From Tupaia tana (lineage: Eukaryota > Chordata > Mammalia > Scandentia > Tupaiidae), in NCBI GenBank assembly GCA_026018925.1, contig JAKSZU010000012.1, forward strand, positions 28,695,814-28,759,813: a DNA stretch of 64,000 bases, read 5' to 3'. The notes under the pieces are model-generated. The model was not told the origin of the DNA. It made no database searches and saw nothing but the letters and a program-made list of their open reading frames with translations. The position numbers were made by a program, and so were the translations under genes. How positions within the stretch are numbered: the first letter of the stretch is position 1; the number at the start of each line of letters is the position of its first letter. Below are positions 21,960-33,215 of the stretch, piece by piece.

Positions 21960-22927
21960 TTCTCTAGGACTTGTGGGTCCTAAAATCACTCTCACTGTTT
22001 AGTAAGGTTAAGGTAACTATGTGAGCAAGTCATCCCTGCTGTAGCTTGACTTGGCTATCCACATTCATCTTCAAGGCTTATATTCATTTTTCGAAAAATA
22101 GCCACTCACCCAGAATTGCACAGAAACCAGCTGCAAAGTAAACTTCTGTCTCTAAATTCTAAGTTTTATCCCCTTCCTTCTGCATGTGAGTTTCATTCAT
22201 TCATTCTTGAAATGTTTATTACACTTACACAGTACCTGCCTAACAGGGAGAGAAGGAGCCAGAGGGAGAGAAAATCTAAGGGATGATCTGTGAAATAAGG
22301 TAGAGTATGGGAACAAGAGCAAAGCAGGAACTAAGTTGTGAAAGAGGGAAGGATCCTCCTCTTCAGACATAAAAAGAAGAGTGAAGAGGATGCAAACTAC
22401 ATGGTTGTGCAGTTTCTTTATACACCCTGAGAAGTCCAGGCACGTTTCATTCCATTGTCAGAAGGATCCAGTGGAGAAACAGGTGCACTGGAGAAAGATC
22501 CACTGTGCTGACTGACATCCAAATGTGAGAAGGGCAGAGAAGACAGGGGGGTTCTGAACAACTAAAGAAAGATGAAAAGCCTAGAAGTCATCAGGAGATA
22601 CAAAAATAAGGGTGGTGGAGTCAGGAATAAGATGGCTGGAAAAAAACTCACTGGAGATAGTGTGGAAGGAGGGTAGGAGAGGGGAAGAGTGTAGGGAAGG
22701 ACATTAAGGAGAAAAATAGAGAAGACATTTGTGGGACACAGAAATGGTTTACTACCAGTTGGTGATAACATGTATAGTATTCTCAACAGGACTGGTCTGA
22801 GGCGTGTTTCTTGTTGGGTAAATTCTCTCTACAAGCTAAATGATATAGAGCAATTGAATGTATTAAAATAGTAACAATAATAAAGAAAAATGCAAAAAAA
22901 AGGAAAGATACTAAAATACGAGATTTC
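21960..22927. other. Intergenic, nothing recognised
   Basis: Purine-rich in 22250-22760. No ORF with a domain and no recognised repeat. Confidence 0.5.
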
Positions 22928-23048
22928 AGAGATAATGTACAAAGGGTCTTTTGAAAATACATATTATGAAAAAACTTATGTGTGAATTTCAAAAATTTTT
23001 GCACCAAATAAACTCATATTTTAATTCTATTTTCCGTGAACTTTTGAA
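22928..23048 (+). mobile_element. Mariner-like MITE, family M1 (copy 2)
   Basis: TTTTGAAAATACATATTATG at the left and TTCCGTGAACTTTTGAAG at the right, with a TTTTTGCACCAAATAAACTC centre, as in the copy at 24003. Confidence 0.65.
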
Positions 23049-23220
23049 GTCCCAAACCTGGCAGCTTGAGAAACATTCCAGATGCATGTGCAACAGGCCC
23101 AAAATCCCTAAAGGAGGGACAGATGAAGAAGAAATGGACCCAGCTGCAGTACCACACAGACAGTGCCACTACTGGGAAGCTAGAAGCCACATGGGAGGCC
23201 TGGGCTGACAACCTGAATAT
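23049..23220 (+). repeat. Partial tRNA-derived SINE (headless)
   Basis: Starts at the B-box end (AGTCCCAAACCTGGCAGC). Body ATGCATGTGCAACAGGCCC and CCTAAAGGAGGGACAGATG. It abuts the MITE. The right edge is unclear. Confidence 0.5.
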
Positions 23221-23317
23221 GCTGGGGGAGGTTATATATGCCTATAATCCTAGTTATTGGGAGCACGGGGCAGGAAGATCACAACACAAAAAAAAACTGG
23301 TAAAAATACCAATCTCA

Positions 23318-23583
23318 GGCCAGTCTCTGGTATGGTGGTTGAGGTAACTGCATCCCACAAAGCTGATCTTACAACTCAAGTTCCAAACCCAACGTCTTGA
23401 GAAACATGCTGGTGCACATATGTGTGTGTGCCAGAATCCCAAAAGGAGGGAGAAATGGGGGAGAATGGATTGCTGCAAGACCATTTCCCATGGGAGCGTG
23501 CTTCCTCACTCTCCCTCACTCTGTCTCTGTCTGACAAGCACATGCATGCTTTGGTAAGATTTAAAAAAAAAATAAAATAAAAT
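23318..23583 (+). repeat. tRNA-derived SINE, family 1/3 mosaic
   Basis: Head CAGGCCAGTCTCTGGTATGG, body AGAATCCCAAAAGGAGGGAG, CT box, tail with AAAATAAAATAAAATAA. Confidence 0.8.
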
Positions 23584-23639
23584 AACCTAGCTCTGTCTCC
23601 ATTTCCCTCTTTTTCTTCTTGTCTCTTTCCTAAAGAGAA

Positions 23640-23900
23640 GAAAAACATACATACAAGAATATTTATAGGAACATTGTTCCTCATTGTGAAAAACCACAAA
23701 TAATACAAGTGTCCTTTGGGAATAAACTAAGGAAATAAGTTATGCTACAGCCATACATTGGAGTGCTACCAACCATAAAATAAACTGCAGCCATATAAAC
23801 AATGTGAATGACTTTTGCAACATAATATTAATTATTTTATTTTTCTAAATCTCTTTCGGATATAATATGTTGTTTATAGCCAAAGGATTATAACATACTG
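23640..23900 (+). mobile_element. LINE-1 3'-region fragment
   Basis: AGAATATTTATAGGAACATT, ATTGTGAAAAACCACAAATA and TTGGAGTGCTACCAACCAT resemble the L1 ORF2-end/3'UTR sequence also present at 6895-7010. Confidence 0.6.
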
Positions 23901-24002
23901 AGGTTTATAATTAATTCAGAAATAAAACATGACAATAATAACACAAATACTAGAAGAGAGGAAACTAAATTATCCTGCTCTAAGAACCTTATTTGGGAGA
24001 AG

Positions 24003-24330
24003 TATTCAAAAAGTTCATGGGAAAATGCATATTATAGAAAATTATACATGGATTTCCATTTTTTTGCACCAAATTTGTACTTTAATTCCATTTTCCACCA
24101 ACTTTTTTTCTAAAGTTTTTTTAATTCAAGAATTATTTTATTTAATTTTATTTATTTATTTATGTATTTATTTGAATTTGACCAGAGAGGGACAGAGTAA
24201 GAGAGAGGGAAAATGAGAAAGCAAGCCACCAGGTCCGGGACTCAAACTGTGTTCGACCATGGGAGAGTCCTGTGCCCTCAACCACTACACCACCTGCCAA
24301 CCCCTCCACCAACTTCTTGAAGTCCTTTTG
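24003..24330 (+). mobile_element. Mariner-like MITE, family M1 (copy 3), split by a SINE
   Basis: Left part 24003-24104 starts ATTCAAAAAGTTCATGGGAA. The right part, 24316 onward, ends TTGAAGTCC, giving near-perfect inverted ends when the SINE is removed. The SINE TSD (TCCACCAACTT) restores the join. Confidence 0.7.
24105..24304 (-). repeat. Family 2 SINE inside a MITE
   Basis: T-rich tail, (TTTA)n, reverse B box GGACTCAAACTGTG, ending ACACCACCTGCCAACCCC. Perfect 11-bp TSD TCCACCAACTT at 24094-24104 and 24305-24315. Confidence 0.9.
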
Positions 24331-24451
24331 TACTCTTTGTGACATGGCATTACTTGAAGAAAGGACATGGTAAGTTAAAGATGTATACAACAAACCCTGT
24401 AGTAACACAACAAGGAAGTACAGCTAATAAGCCAACAAGGAAATAAAATGG

Positions 24452-24728
24452 AGGGACCAGCAGTTAGCATAATGGCTATGTCGCTGGACTCCCATGCAGT
24501 TAACAGTGGTTCGAGTCCCAGATCCAGTGGCTTAAACTCATGCTGGGCCTATGTGCGTGCATGCCCAAGATCCCAAGAGGAGAAAGGAGGAGAAGGGATT
24601 GCGACGTGGCCATCCTCCCTGAGGGATGATTTCTCGCTTTCTGTCTCTCTGTCTTTCTGGCCAGCTCTTGCTTTTTATAGCAATAAACCTCTCAAAAAAA
24701 AAAGAAAAAGAAAAGAAAGAAAAAAAAT
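24452..24728 (+). repeat. Family 1 SINE
   Basis: Full-length, with an A-rich tail containing AAAGAAAAAG blocks. Flanked by AAAATGGA on both sides. Confidence 0.9.
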
Positions 24729-25258
24729 GGAATCATAAAATTACTCAATTCATCCCAAAAAGGCAGAAAAAGAGGAGTTTTTTCATTCTTATTATTTCAG
24801 ATTTCTAGAGGACAAACTGGTGATGCCTCCCTAGAGGAGCCAGCACTTGCCTGTGGTGCCGGCTTTTCACAGTAGAGTCCACACGTGTTCGCCTTCTGCT
24901 CTAGCTCCAGTCTAGAATGGGGCAGTAAACACCTCACCACCTTCAGCAGGGTGCACACACATGGGTGTTCCAGCTTCTGTGGGCACACATATTAACACAC
25001 TGGCCCTAAATCGGGTCCCTGTTTTGATAACTGGGTTCTCCTACTGTCACCAAGTTCACTTTCCGGCTCTTGGGTGACTGCTAAATTTCATGTAACAGCC
25101 AAAATGCAAGAGCCCCTTTCCTTCAGGTGAGCTCCAGTCCACCTGGCCAGTGGTAATCCATTTTATGCCTGTTAGTGCCCCCAGGATCAAGCCTTACCTA
25201 AGACCTATTTGGCTTTCTCAGAGCCTCAAATAGTTCACCTGTAAAATGGGAAATATCT
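24729..25258. other. Intergenic, nothing recognised
   Basis: Mixed-composition sequence. A possible old LTR or unique sequence was not identified. Confidence 0.4.
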
Positions 25259-25516
25259 GGGGCCAGTAGGTAGCTTAGTGGTTAAGGCATTAGACTCCCA
25301 CGTGGCTGACTGCAATTCAAATCCTGGGCCCAGCAGCATGAAACTCACACCAGATGTGTGTGCATGCATGCCTAAAATCCGGAGAGAATGGAAGAGAAGG
25401 GATGGTGGCATGGCCATTCCCCTAGGGGGAGAGGGGGTGATTTCTTGCTTTCTCTCTGTCTCTCCAGAGAATGCACACATCTATAGTAAAAATCTCTCTC
25501 AAAAAAAAAGAAAAAT
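25259..25516 (+). repeat. tRNA-derived SINE, family 1/3 mosaic
   Basis: Head GGGGCCAGTAGGTAGCTTAG, B box AATTCAAATCCTGG, body AAATCCGGAGAGAATGGAAG, tail TCTATAGTAAAAATCTCTC plus A. Confidence 0.85.
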
Positions 25517-25930
25517 GGGAGACATCCATTAACAGAGGTGACTTCTCTGTGAGAAATACCAAGAGTTTTTGGGATGAAAATGTTAGTATACTGTCACCTT
25601 CACTTAGCCCCTCTGCCTGGGGTCCTCCCTAAGAGAAAGAAAAGTTTTTCTGGTTTCTCTTTGTTTCCTCCTTTGAGTCCCTGGAAACGACTTCCCTCTG
25701 GGAATCTGCTCAGGCTCCTTCCCTGGAGCCACAGGTCTAATTATCCACCCTCTCCCTCAGCTCAGATCGGTGCCTTGGAGCTGGGCACTGCCCTCAGGTC
25801 GTACTTCTTCAGAGACAAAGCAAACCACAGCAGGCTGCAATCCATTCAGAGACAACTCCAGGCTGCCAAGGTGAGGAGGTATGAGATTTACGGGGGGTTT
25901 GAAGGAGGGTAAATCTGAGATTGAAACTGA
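25517..25930. other. Intergenic, nothing recognised
   Basis: A 112-codon frame (25574-25912) lacks any domain I recognise. No repeat seen. Confidence 0.45.
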
Positions 25931-26425
25931 ACTCAACCTTTTCATCACTGGCACACCTAAGTTCATATCCCAGCCTTACCATTTAATACCTATGACACTC
26001 TGAATATTAGTTACCTTCTCTAAACCTCAGGGTCCTGGTCAATAAACCAGGTAGTTTCCAACTCTTAGGATTGTTGTAAGTATTAAAAAGATACTATATG
26101 GGGACTAGCAGTTGGCATAATGGCTATGTCACTTACTCCCATGTAGTTTACCACGGTTCAAGTTCCAGACCCGGTGGCTTAAATTCATGCTGGGTACGTT
26201 TGCGTGCGTGCCCAAGATCCTGAGAGGAGAATAGAGGAGAAGGGATTGCTGCGTGGCCATCACCCCAGGGGGTGATTTCTCACTTTCTGTCTCTCTGTCT
26301 CTCTCTGTCTTTCTGGCGAGCACATGTGCCCTATAACAAAAACCTCTCTCTCAAAAAAAAGATATTATATGGAAAACACTTGGAATCATGTCTGGCATGT
26401 AATAAGTATTTGATAAATGCTAACT
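25931..26425 (+). repeat. MIR split by a family 1 SINE
   Basis: MIR halves: 25940-26098 (AGTTCATATCCCAGCCTTAC, TTACCTTCTCTAAACCTCAG, AGGATTGTTGTAAGTATTAA) and about 26361-26425 (GGAATCATGTCTGGCATGTA, ATAAGTATTTGATAAATGC). Confidence 0.7.
26100..26360 (+). repeat. Family 1 SINE, young-looking
   Basis: Full-length. 17-bp TSD with one mismatch: AAAAAGATACTATATGG before, AAAAAGATATTATATGG after. Confidence 0.93.
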
Positions 26426-27298
26426 CAGCATCACTACTGAGATTAAGTCTTGAAACCTGTCCAGTGCTGCTGACTCACGTCTGGGGTGTGAAGGATGTAG
26501 ATAGAAAAGTCCTAGAAACCTAGATTTGAGGTCTGGTTCTTTTTGCTAAATGAGATGAAGCAAATCACTTGAAACTTCTGAGCCTTAGTGAGGTTAGGTT
26601 TTCATTTGTTCATTCATTCATTCATTCATTCATTCATTCATTCATTCATTCATACAGTCGACCTCAAACAGACGTGCTTAGTTGCAAAGAAGAACATTCA
26701 ATAAAATCCCTTAGTGCATCCATGGGTCCCTTCAACACAACCCTTACTGAGCACCGGCTCTGCAGCAGGTTCCATGCTGGAAACTGACACAGAGATGAAG
26801 AAAACGTGGTCTTCCTGCTAAGAGCACTTTCAATCTTGGCAAGAGAGGGAGATAGATAAGAAGCCAGTGATTATAGCACGGTAAAGGCGTGTTATGAGCT
26901 TGGTTTTAAAGGGGAAGAGAAACAGTGTGATCTAGGGGGATGTATGAAGATAAGGTTTATTTCCTTAAGGAATAGAGATTTGAACTTTTTCATAAGCTAA
27001 GGGGAATGAAGAGAGAAGTGGAAGATATTCTGAGGACAGAGGCAAGAAATCTCTCTGGGAACTGAAGGAAGAGTCAAACAGTTTGTGGGGACAGGAGGAA
27101 ATCAAGGAGTTGGCTGTGGCTTTGACTTTCACAGGGGAGGAGGTATGCCTCTTTCTGCAGAAAGCATGTGACGTCTGGCATCTTCATCTCAGCTCTCCTG
27201 TCTGTCACATTCCTCTAACAGAATATTAAGCCTTATAGGGTAATTCAGCTATCTGGATCTTCCACCTCTATGAGTTTGGTTTTGTTATTATTTTTTGT
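26426..27298. other. Intergenic with a tetranucleotide repeat
   Basis: Holds (TTCA)n at 26609-26653, about 11 units. Otherwise no recognised feature. Confidence 0.6.
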
Positions 27299-27490
27299 TT
27301 TATTTTTTAAGATTTAATTTTATTATTATTTTCGAATTTGGTATAAGGCATGTGCACTCACCAGAGAGAGACAGAATTGGGGTCAGGGTGGAAGCAGATA
27401 AGAAAGCAGGCTGCCAGATCTAGGACTTGAACCGCAGTCAGTCATGTGGGAGTCCAGCATCTTAACTACCATGTCACCTGCTGACCTCTC
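27299..27490 (-). repeat. Family 2 SINE
   Basis: AT-rich tail, reverse B box GGACTTGAACCGCAGTCAG, ending ATGTCACCTGCTGACC. Confidence 0.85.
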
Positions 27491-27779
27491 TACAAGTCTT
27501 TAAATTTCTTTATTGTGATGTCTCCAAAAGCAACCAAATCTCTCCTGTTTTCCAGCACTCCATTTGCTCCTGGTTCTTGCTCCCTGTTTCTTTCTCTGAC
27601 TCCTTCACTGACATCCATATTTCTGTCTGCCTCGTAGATTCTATCTGATGTCCTCTATGAAAGTATGATCCCTACTTACATCTCTAGCCTTAATCATTTG
27701 TCTGAGTTCTCCACCCTTATGTCTGGTTGTTGGCTGGAAATCTCTTTACTTTGTGAGTCCTCAAAATAGTCAAATGCAG

Positions 27780-28042
27780 GGGACCAGCAGTTAGCGTAAT
27801 GGCTATGTCGCTGGACTCCCACATAGTCGACCGTGGTTCGAGTCCCGGACCCGGTGGCTTAAAACTCATGCCAGGCGCGTGTGCGTGCGTGCCCAAGATC
27901 CCAAGAGGAGAATGGAGGAGGAGGGATTGTGGCATGGCCATCCCCCCTGGGGGGTGATTTCTAGCTTTCTGTCTCTCCATCTCTGTCTGGCAAGCGCACG
28001 CGCCCTATAGCAAAAACCTCTCCAAAAAAAAATATATATATA
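27780..28042 (+). repeat. Family 1 SINE
   Basis: Full-length with many CpG sites (GGCGCGTGTGCGTGCGTGCC). Flanking TCAAATGCA repeats. Confidence 0.93.
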
Positions 28043-28796
28043 ATCAAATGCAATTCACTCATTGTACCTTCCAGCATTTCAAGCCTGTTCCTCCCTTCTT
28101 GGGTTTTTGCAGCTCCAACATAGTCATCATAGCTTAAAGAAATAACATAAAACCTTGAAATTAATGTCAGACCATACTTTAAAAAAAAATGCTTGATGTA
28201 TACTCAATGTCCAATACGTGTTAGCCATTCTTATGTATATAAAGGTTAGTTCTTTTTAGCATCACACTCTCTACTACCAACCACCACCAAATTGTGGAAT
28301 CTGGATAAGATGTGGGCCCATTGCTGAATAATTTAATATCTACTTCCTTAATTACACGAAAACTTGATCACAGCTTTCAAATAACTGCTCTAAAGGCCCA
28401 ATTAAATGTTTAGCCTCTTCCCATCTTTTCCCTATTCCTCGTGCACCTACTCAACAACCATCATCTCTAGTGTATCCATAGTGGCTTTGTTCTTGAGATC
28501 CAGTGAGCACAAGAGAAGTAGGCTGTTACCCCTGCCTTCCCCAAACTTACATTCTAAAAGGAAAGCAAGATCATCATTCAGGTCACTGAGGACAAGGCTA
28601 AATAGGAGGCACTAGCTAGCCTTGAGGGATTTAGGGAGTAGCCTCATAGCCTCTACAGCCTATTGCTTATGATCCAAGAAGACCAGAGGTCTTCCTCAGT
28701 AACTTTCCTCTGTTCTTACCACAGTGTGCCTCAAGTACACAAGTGAGGATATCATTTTGGGCTAGTTCCTCTCCACCCTGTAAGCCCCATCTGGCC
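28043..28796. other. Intergenic, nothing recognised
   Basis: No supported gene or repeat. The short block 28485-28590 could be an old MIR/L2 relic. Confidence 0.4.
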
Positions 28797-29035
28797 TTTT
28801 TTTTTTTTTTTTTTTTTTTTTTTAGAGAGAGAGAGATTTTTGCATGTGTTCACCAGAAACAGAAAGTGAGATATCACCCCCCGCCCCCAGAGGGGATGGC
28901 CATGTCCCAATCCTTTCTCTTCCATTCTCCTCTTGGGATCTGGGGCATAGCACACACACACACTCAGCATGAGCTTCAAGCCACTGGGTCTGGGATTCAT
29001 TGTCCACATGAGAGTCCAGTGCCTTAACCCACTTG
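28797..29035 (-). repeat. Family 1 SINE
   Basis: Starts with 26 T on plus, then GAGAGATTTTTGCATGTGTT, body GATGGCCATGTCCCAATCC, ending GTGCCTTAACCCACTTG (diverged head). Confidence 0.85.
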
Positions 29036-29083
29036 TTCTTTCCAAGGATCCATGAAAATTCTTTATGTACTGTTTCTTCTTCC

Positions 29084-29327
29084 TCTTCTTTTTTTCATTT
29101 TTGCTAGAGGGCAGCTACACTCACCAGAGACAAAGAGAAATGGAGAAAACACCCCCAATGAGGTGTGGTCCACCCATAATTTATTCTCCATTTCTCTATC
29201 CTGCTGGGATATGGAGACACACATGCACATGTGCCTGGAGTGTTATTCAAGTCACTGGAGCCAGGACTCGATCCACAGTTGGTCATGTGGGATCTGGCTC
29301 CCTTCACCACTGAGCTAGAGCCAGCCC
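29084..29327 (-). repeat. Family 3 SINE
   Basis: TTGCTAGAGGGCAGCTACAC, TATCCTGCTGGGATATGGAG, ending CACTGAGCTAGAGCCAGCCC. Confidence 0.85.
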
Positions 29328-29479
29328 TCTTTTCCTCTTGAAGGTTTCTTTTCTTCAACCTTTCTTGTTTCGTCTCTGGCCGTCAATCTTTTATCCATCT
29401 TGTATACCATACTAACCCTTCCTCTAATCTTTTCACTCAGCAAATACCTGGAATAGCACCGATAAACAAGTATCTTGCA

Positions 29480-29595
29480 AGTTTACATTTCATACATGTA
29501 AGGCTCAGAGCCCTCTGAAGACAAAGAATGTCTTGTTTATGTCTGTAGCTCCTATTAGACTTGGCACAGTCCTGTACCATACAGGAAAAAGTGGA
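29480..29595 (+). repeat. L2 3' end relic
   Basis: CTCTGAAGACAAAGAATGTC, TGTTTATGTCTGTAGCTCC, TTAGACTTGGCACAGTCCTG fit an L2 end, about 110 bases before OR gene 3. Confidence 0.5.
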
Positions 29596-29709
29596 CTTTC
29601 AGCACAAGCTCCTCAGGTCCTGAAATAGAAATAGGCTTTTTTTCCTTGGACCATTTTGTTCTAACAGCCTCTGATCCCAATTCCTGGTTACCAGGCCAGG
29701 CTGAAGCTA

Positions 29710-30729
29710 ATGGGCGATGATGGAAATGCCAGCACCTTCAACATCTCCTATACCACCTTCTTCCTGGTGGGTTTCCCTGGATTGCAAGAATGGCGGTCCC
29801 TTCTGATCCTGCCTCTTACCTTTCTGTATGTGACCATCATCTCTGCCAATGCCCTGATCATCTACACAGTGGTGGCCAAGCAGAATCTCCACCAGCCCAT
29901 GTATGTGCTTATCGCTCTGCTACTGGCTGTCAACATTTGTGCTACCACAACCGTGATGCCTAAAATGCTGGAGGGTTTTATGCATTATGCTAACCCTATC
30001 TCATTGCAAGGCTGCCTGGCCCAGATGTTCTTTATTTACTTTACCCTCCTTCTGGACTATAACCTCCTTCTGGCCATGGCCCTGGACCGCTACATGGCCA
30101 TCTGCCACCCACTCCGCTATTCTGACCTGATGACCTCCCGTCTGCTGGGCCTGCTGGCCATTCTTGCCCTTACACGGAGCCTAGGAGTGGCAGTGCCCTT
30201 GGTAGTACTAACTGCACAAGCTCAATTTTGCCGGACAGCAGTGATTCGACACTTCACCTGTGAGTACATTGCATTGCTAAGCATAGCTTGTGGAGACCTG
30301 ACTTTCAACAACCGGTTGGGGCTGGTTATGCGATTGGTCACTGTGACCTTTGATCTGACCCTGCTGGGGAGCTCCTACACCCGCATCATCTATGCTGCCT
30401 TCCAGATCTCTTCTGGGGGAGCCCGAGCCAAGGCCTTGCACACATGTGGCTCCCACTTACTGGTGATCCTCACCATCTACCTCTCTGGTCTTTCCACTTC
30501 CATTGTCTTCCGAGTGGCCAAGACTGTGTCTCAGGATGTCCAGAATCTGCTCAGTGCCATCTATTTGCTTCTTCCAGGAGCCTTGAATCCTATCATTTAT
30601 GGGGTGAGGACTAGGGAGATTCGGCAACATGTAGAAAAGATGCTCTGTGGGAAGGAATCAGCCCAGGAAGTTGGAGAGAAGCCAAAGAGGCTGCAGAACA
30701 TGAGGGTGGAGAGGAAATTGCCAGGGTGA
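29710..30729 (+). CDS. Class I olfactory receptor, gene 3 (distant paralogue)
   Basis: Intact single-exon receptor of 339 residues from ATG 29710, about 43 bases after a possible splice acceptor (TTTTGTTCTAACAG ending 29667). Two N-terminal glycosylation sites (NAS at Asn6, NIS at Asn11). Signatures: FFLVGFPGLQEW, LHQPMYVLIALLLAVNI, MALDRYMAICHPLRYSD (Met in place of the usual Val), CEYIALLSIACGD in loop 2, KALHTCGSHLLVIL before TM6, NPIIYGVRTREIRQ in TM7, and a ~30-residue basic tail. By eye it is roughly 55-60% identical to genes 1 and 2, with the same EIRQH tail start, so probably the same broad family and an older duplication. The gene next to it on the right is RRM1, about 7 kb away. Confidence 0.94.
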   Translation: MGDDGNASTFNISYTTFFLVGFPGLQEWRSLLILPLTFLYVTIISANALIIYTVVAKQNLHQPMYVLIALLLAVNICATTTVMPKMLEGFMHYANPISLQGCLAQMFFIYFTLLLDYNLLLAMALDRYMAICHPLRYSDLMTSRLLGLLAILALTRSLGVAVPLVVLTAQAQFCRTAVIRHFTCEYIALLSIACGDLTFNNRLGLVMRLVTVTFDLTLLGSSYTRIIYAAFQISSGGARAKALHTCGSHLLVILTIYLSGLSTSIVFRVAKTVSQDVQNLLSAIYLLLPGALNPIIYGVRTREIRQHVEKMLCGKESAQEVGEKPKRLQNMRVERKLPG

Positions 30730-31000
30730 GAAGACTTTTCAACTTGGGAGGCAGGGGCTGTGACCTCTGGAAACAAGAGCTAAGCAGGTAGTACTCAAGG
30801 GCAGGCTGAAGCTCACGAGCAGATTATGGGCTCTACAGCTGGTCCACTGTTGGTCGACGATTGTTTCTTAAATTCTTAGAATGTGCTATTTTCACCCCAG
30901 GAATAAAACTGTTTTTACCTACTTATTGTCCTTAGTTTCTCTGTCCTCTACAAACTCCTGAGAAAAACCCAATTAGTAGCTGGACGTATGGAGCTCCACT
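30730..31000. other. Intergenic, OR gene 3 downstream
   Basis: AGGAATAAAACTG near 30899 contains AATAAA (30902-30907) and could serve as a polyadenylation signal for OR gene 3. Otherwise nothing was seen. Confidence 0.4.
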
Positions 31001-31575
31001 AGGAGTCATATAGAGCAAGTCATATAGATCACGACCTGCCCTGAATACCCAGTTTGAAGCAAACACACAGGTCAGGACGTTTTCTGGAGCCCAGTCCCTC
31101 GCAAATACAGCCTAAGTCTTGACATGCAATTCAGTCTGACCAAATACACAAGTCAGCCTTGTGGTTTCCAGCCTAATCCAGGTACCAGGTTGGGTTCTAA
31201 AGTCCAATTAGTCCCCAATACAGGTGAGACCCTTACATGAGATTTCCAAATCTGAACAGGCATACAAGCCATGCCTACTCTAGGTCATCCAGATCAGGTC
31301 CTGTATAGGACTCTCCAAGTCTAACATGTAAACCCAGCTTGATCATCTTTCCTGGGTCCAAATCTGACTCAAAGATCAGACTAGGCCCTACATTAGGGAA
31401 CCCAAACTGAGTCAAACACATAGATCAAAACATTGAGCCCTCTAAGCTGACCTCAGACATATAGACCAGGTCCGGCCCTGGAGCCTAAATCTGACATAAA
31501 GACCAAAGTAGGCCCTGATCTGGGTTGCAGACCCAAGCCTGGCCCAAACCCATAGGTCATACCATTCTTCCCAGA
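31000..31575. repeat. Degenerate tandem array, about 40-bp period
   Basis: A motif like ACACATAGATCAGG, followed by C/T-rich CTGCCCTGGA-like sequence and CCCAAATCTGA, recurs about a dozen times (near 31060, 31141, 31180, 31220, 31258, 31290, 31325, 31375, 31415, 31458, 31497 and 31550). Spacing is mostly 35-50 bases. Units are strongly diverged, so this is an old minisatellite. Confidence 0.6.
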
Positions 31576-32535
31576 ATCCAATGTGATCTGCCTAAAAGTT
31601 GCTCCCTGCTTAAAAGACTTCCTGAATTGAATGAGGATGGGGTGGGAATGACTTCCCTGCATACTTTAAGTCTTTGTTGGTGGCACTGATTTTTGTCATC
31701 CATCTAGGAATACAATATTCATTTTGGTTTACCACTTTTCTAGACAGTGGCAGATCTTAGTGGCTTCTACTTGGCCTTTCCCACAATAGCCCTAATTCCA
31801 CAGGTCAGAGAAGCAATGTGGGAATTCTGACAGTTGCTGAGTATCTCTGTCCATTATGCACTCCAGAACTAGAGAAATAACCATAGGATGGAAGTAGGGA
31901 ACCCACTTAAGACCTAAGCTGAAACTCCACTGATCACCTGATCTCTATAAGCTCCTACACTGACTAGCGGACCAGTGACATCTTGGGTTTTCTGGAATTA
32001 GTGTCAGTTCAGAGCCTGTGTCCAATTCCCAAAGGGTTTGACTATTTCCTTTTCTCAAATTACACTTACCTTGGTAAAGGCCATAATCCTTTTGTGGAAG
32101 GCTGAGAGAAAGATTTAATGATATATATCTTTGGCTGTGCATTGGGGTCCTTCCTCAAAAGGGCTTGGTCTCCCCTTCATTCAAACAGCTCTCATTCTAT
32201 AAATTGGCTCAAATCTAGAGATTGTTTGAGGTAACCTGACTGTTCCTGACTCTACACTCTTGTTGATCCCATATGTCAATATTTCACTTGTAGGAACTCC
32301 ATGATCAGCTAGCCAACCCATAGGTCTCTGTAAGTCAGATGATTCTGATTGCTGCTTTGACTCTGTTGTCTATTATGGAACCATGCCCACCCTAACTTTG
32401 AGAATTAAGTGCTCCCAACTTCCATCCCAGGATCTAATTGCCCCATAAAATTAAGTTTCCCCAATTCAGTAGTAACAGTTCCCATTTTAATTTCAGAGTT
32501 AGGTAAGAACACAGTGGTCTTCAGAATCCTGGGGC

Positions 32536-32725
32536 TAAGGCCAGCAGGTGGTGTGGTGGTTAAGGTGCTGAACTCCCACATGGTGGACCATGGTTTGAGA
32601 CCTGGACCTGGAGGTTTGCTTTCTCACTTTTTCTCTCTCTCTCTGTCTCTGTCTCTTCTCTCTAGTGAGTGCATATGCCCTATAGCAAATTTTAAAATAA
32701 CAATAAAATTAAATAATTCTTTACA
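32536..32725 (+). repeat. Family 2 SINE in the ERV fossil
   Basis: AAGGCCAGCAGGTGGTGTGG head, CT box, CCCTATAGCAAATTTTAAAA, tail AATTAAATAATTCTTT. Confidence 0.9.
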
Positions 32726-32977
32726 TTTTTTTTAAATGCTGGGCTCCCCTCATAATTTCTCAGTTGTGAAAACTGTGTTTTCTGAATCATGCAGTGTGGG
32801 TAAGCAAGTCTCAAATGATAAATTCGCTCTTAACATTTCAATCTCTCTAAACCTTTGGATCCATTCTTCTATAAATATACCAAAGCAAATCTAGCATTCC
32901 AACTTCATTTACTATAGAGCACCTTTTGGTCCATTTCAACCAACCAACCAATTGACCAACCAGAGAACTTTAGTTTA

Positions 32978-33215
32978 CACTGTTTTTTAACTGCCAGAAA
33001 GCATGTGTGTTCCCTAGAGAAAGAAAGCATCCCCCCAAATGGAACATAGTCATGCCACAGTTCCTTTTCCTGCATTTCTACTACATCCTATCAGAATTTT
33101 GGACACACACACACACAGTGTTTTTCATGTCACCAGGCTGGGATTCGAACCAGTTAGCCATGTAAGATCCAGTTCCTAATGCACAGTGCTTAACCACTGC
33201 ACTAGGGGCTGGCCG
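32978..33215 (-). repeat. Family 3 SINE in the ERV fossil
   Basis: TTTTAACTGCCAGAAAGC, ACATCCTATCAGAATTTTGG, ending CACTGCACTAGGGGCTGGCC. Confidence 0.85.

Noticed and set aside
25574..25912. 112-codon plus-strand frame
   Set aside because: No domain, no nearby promoter, and no repeat family. Insufficient support.
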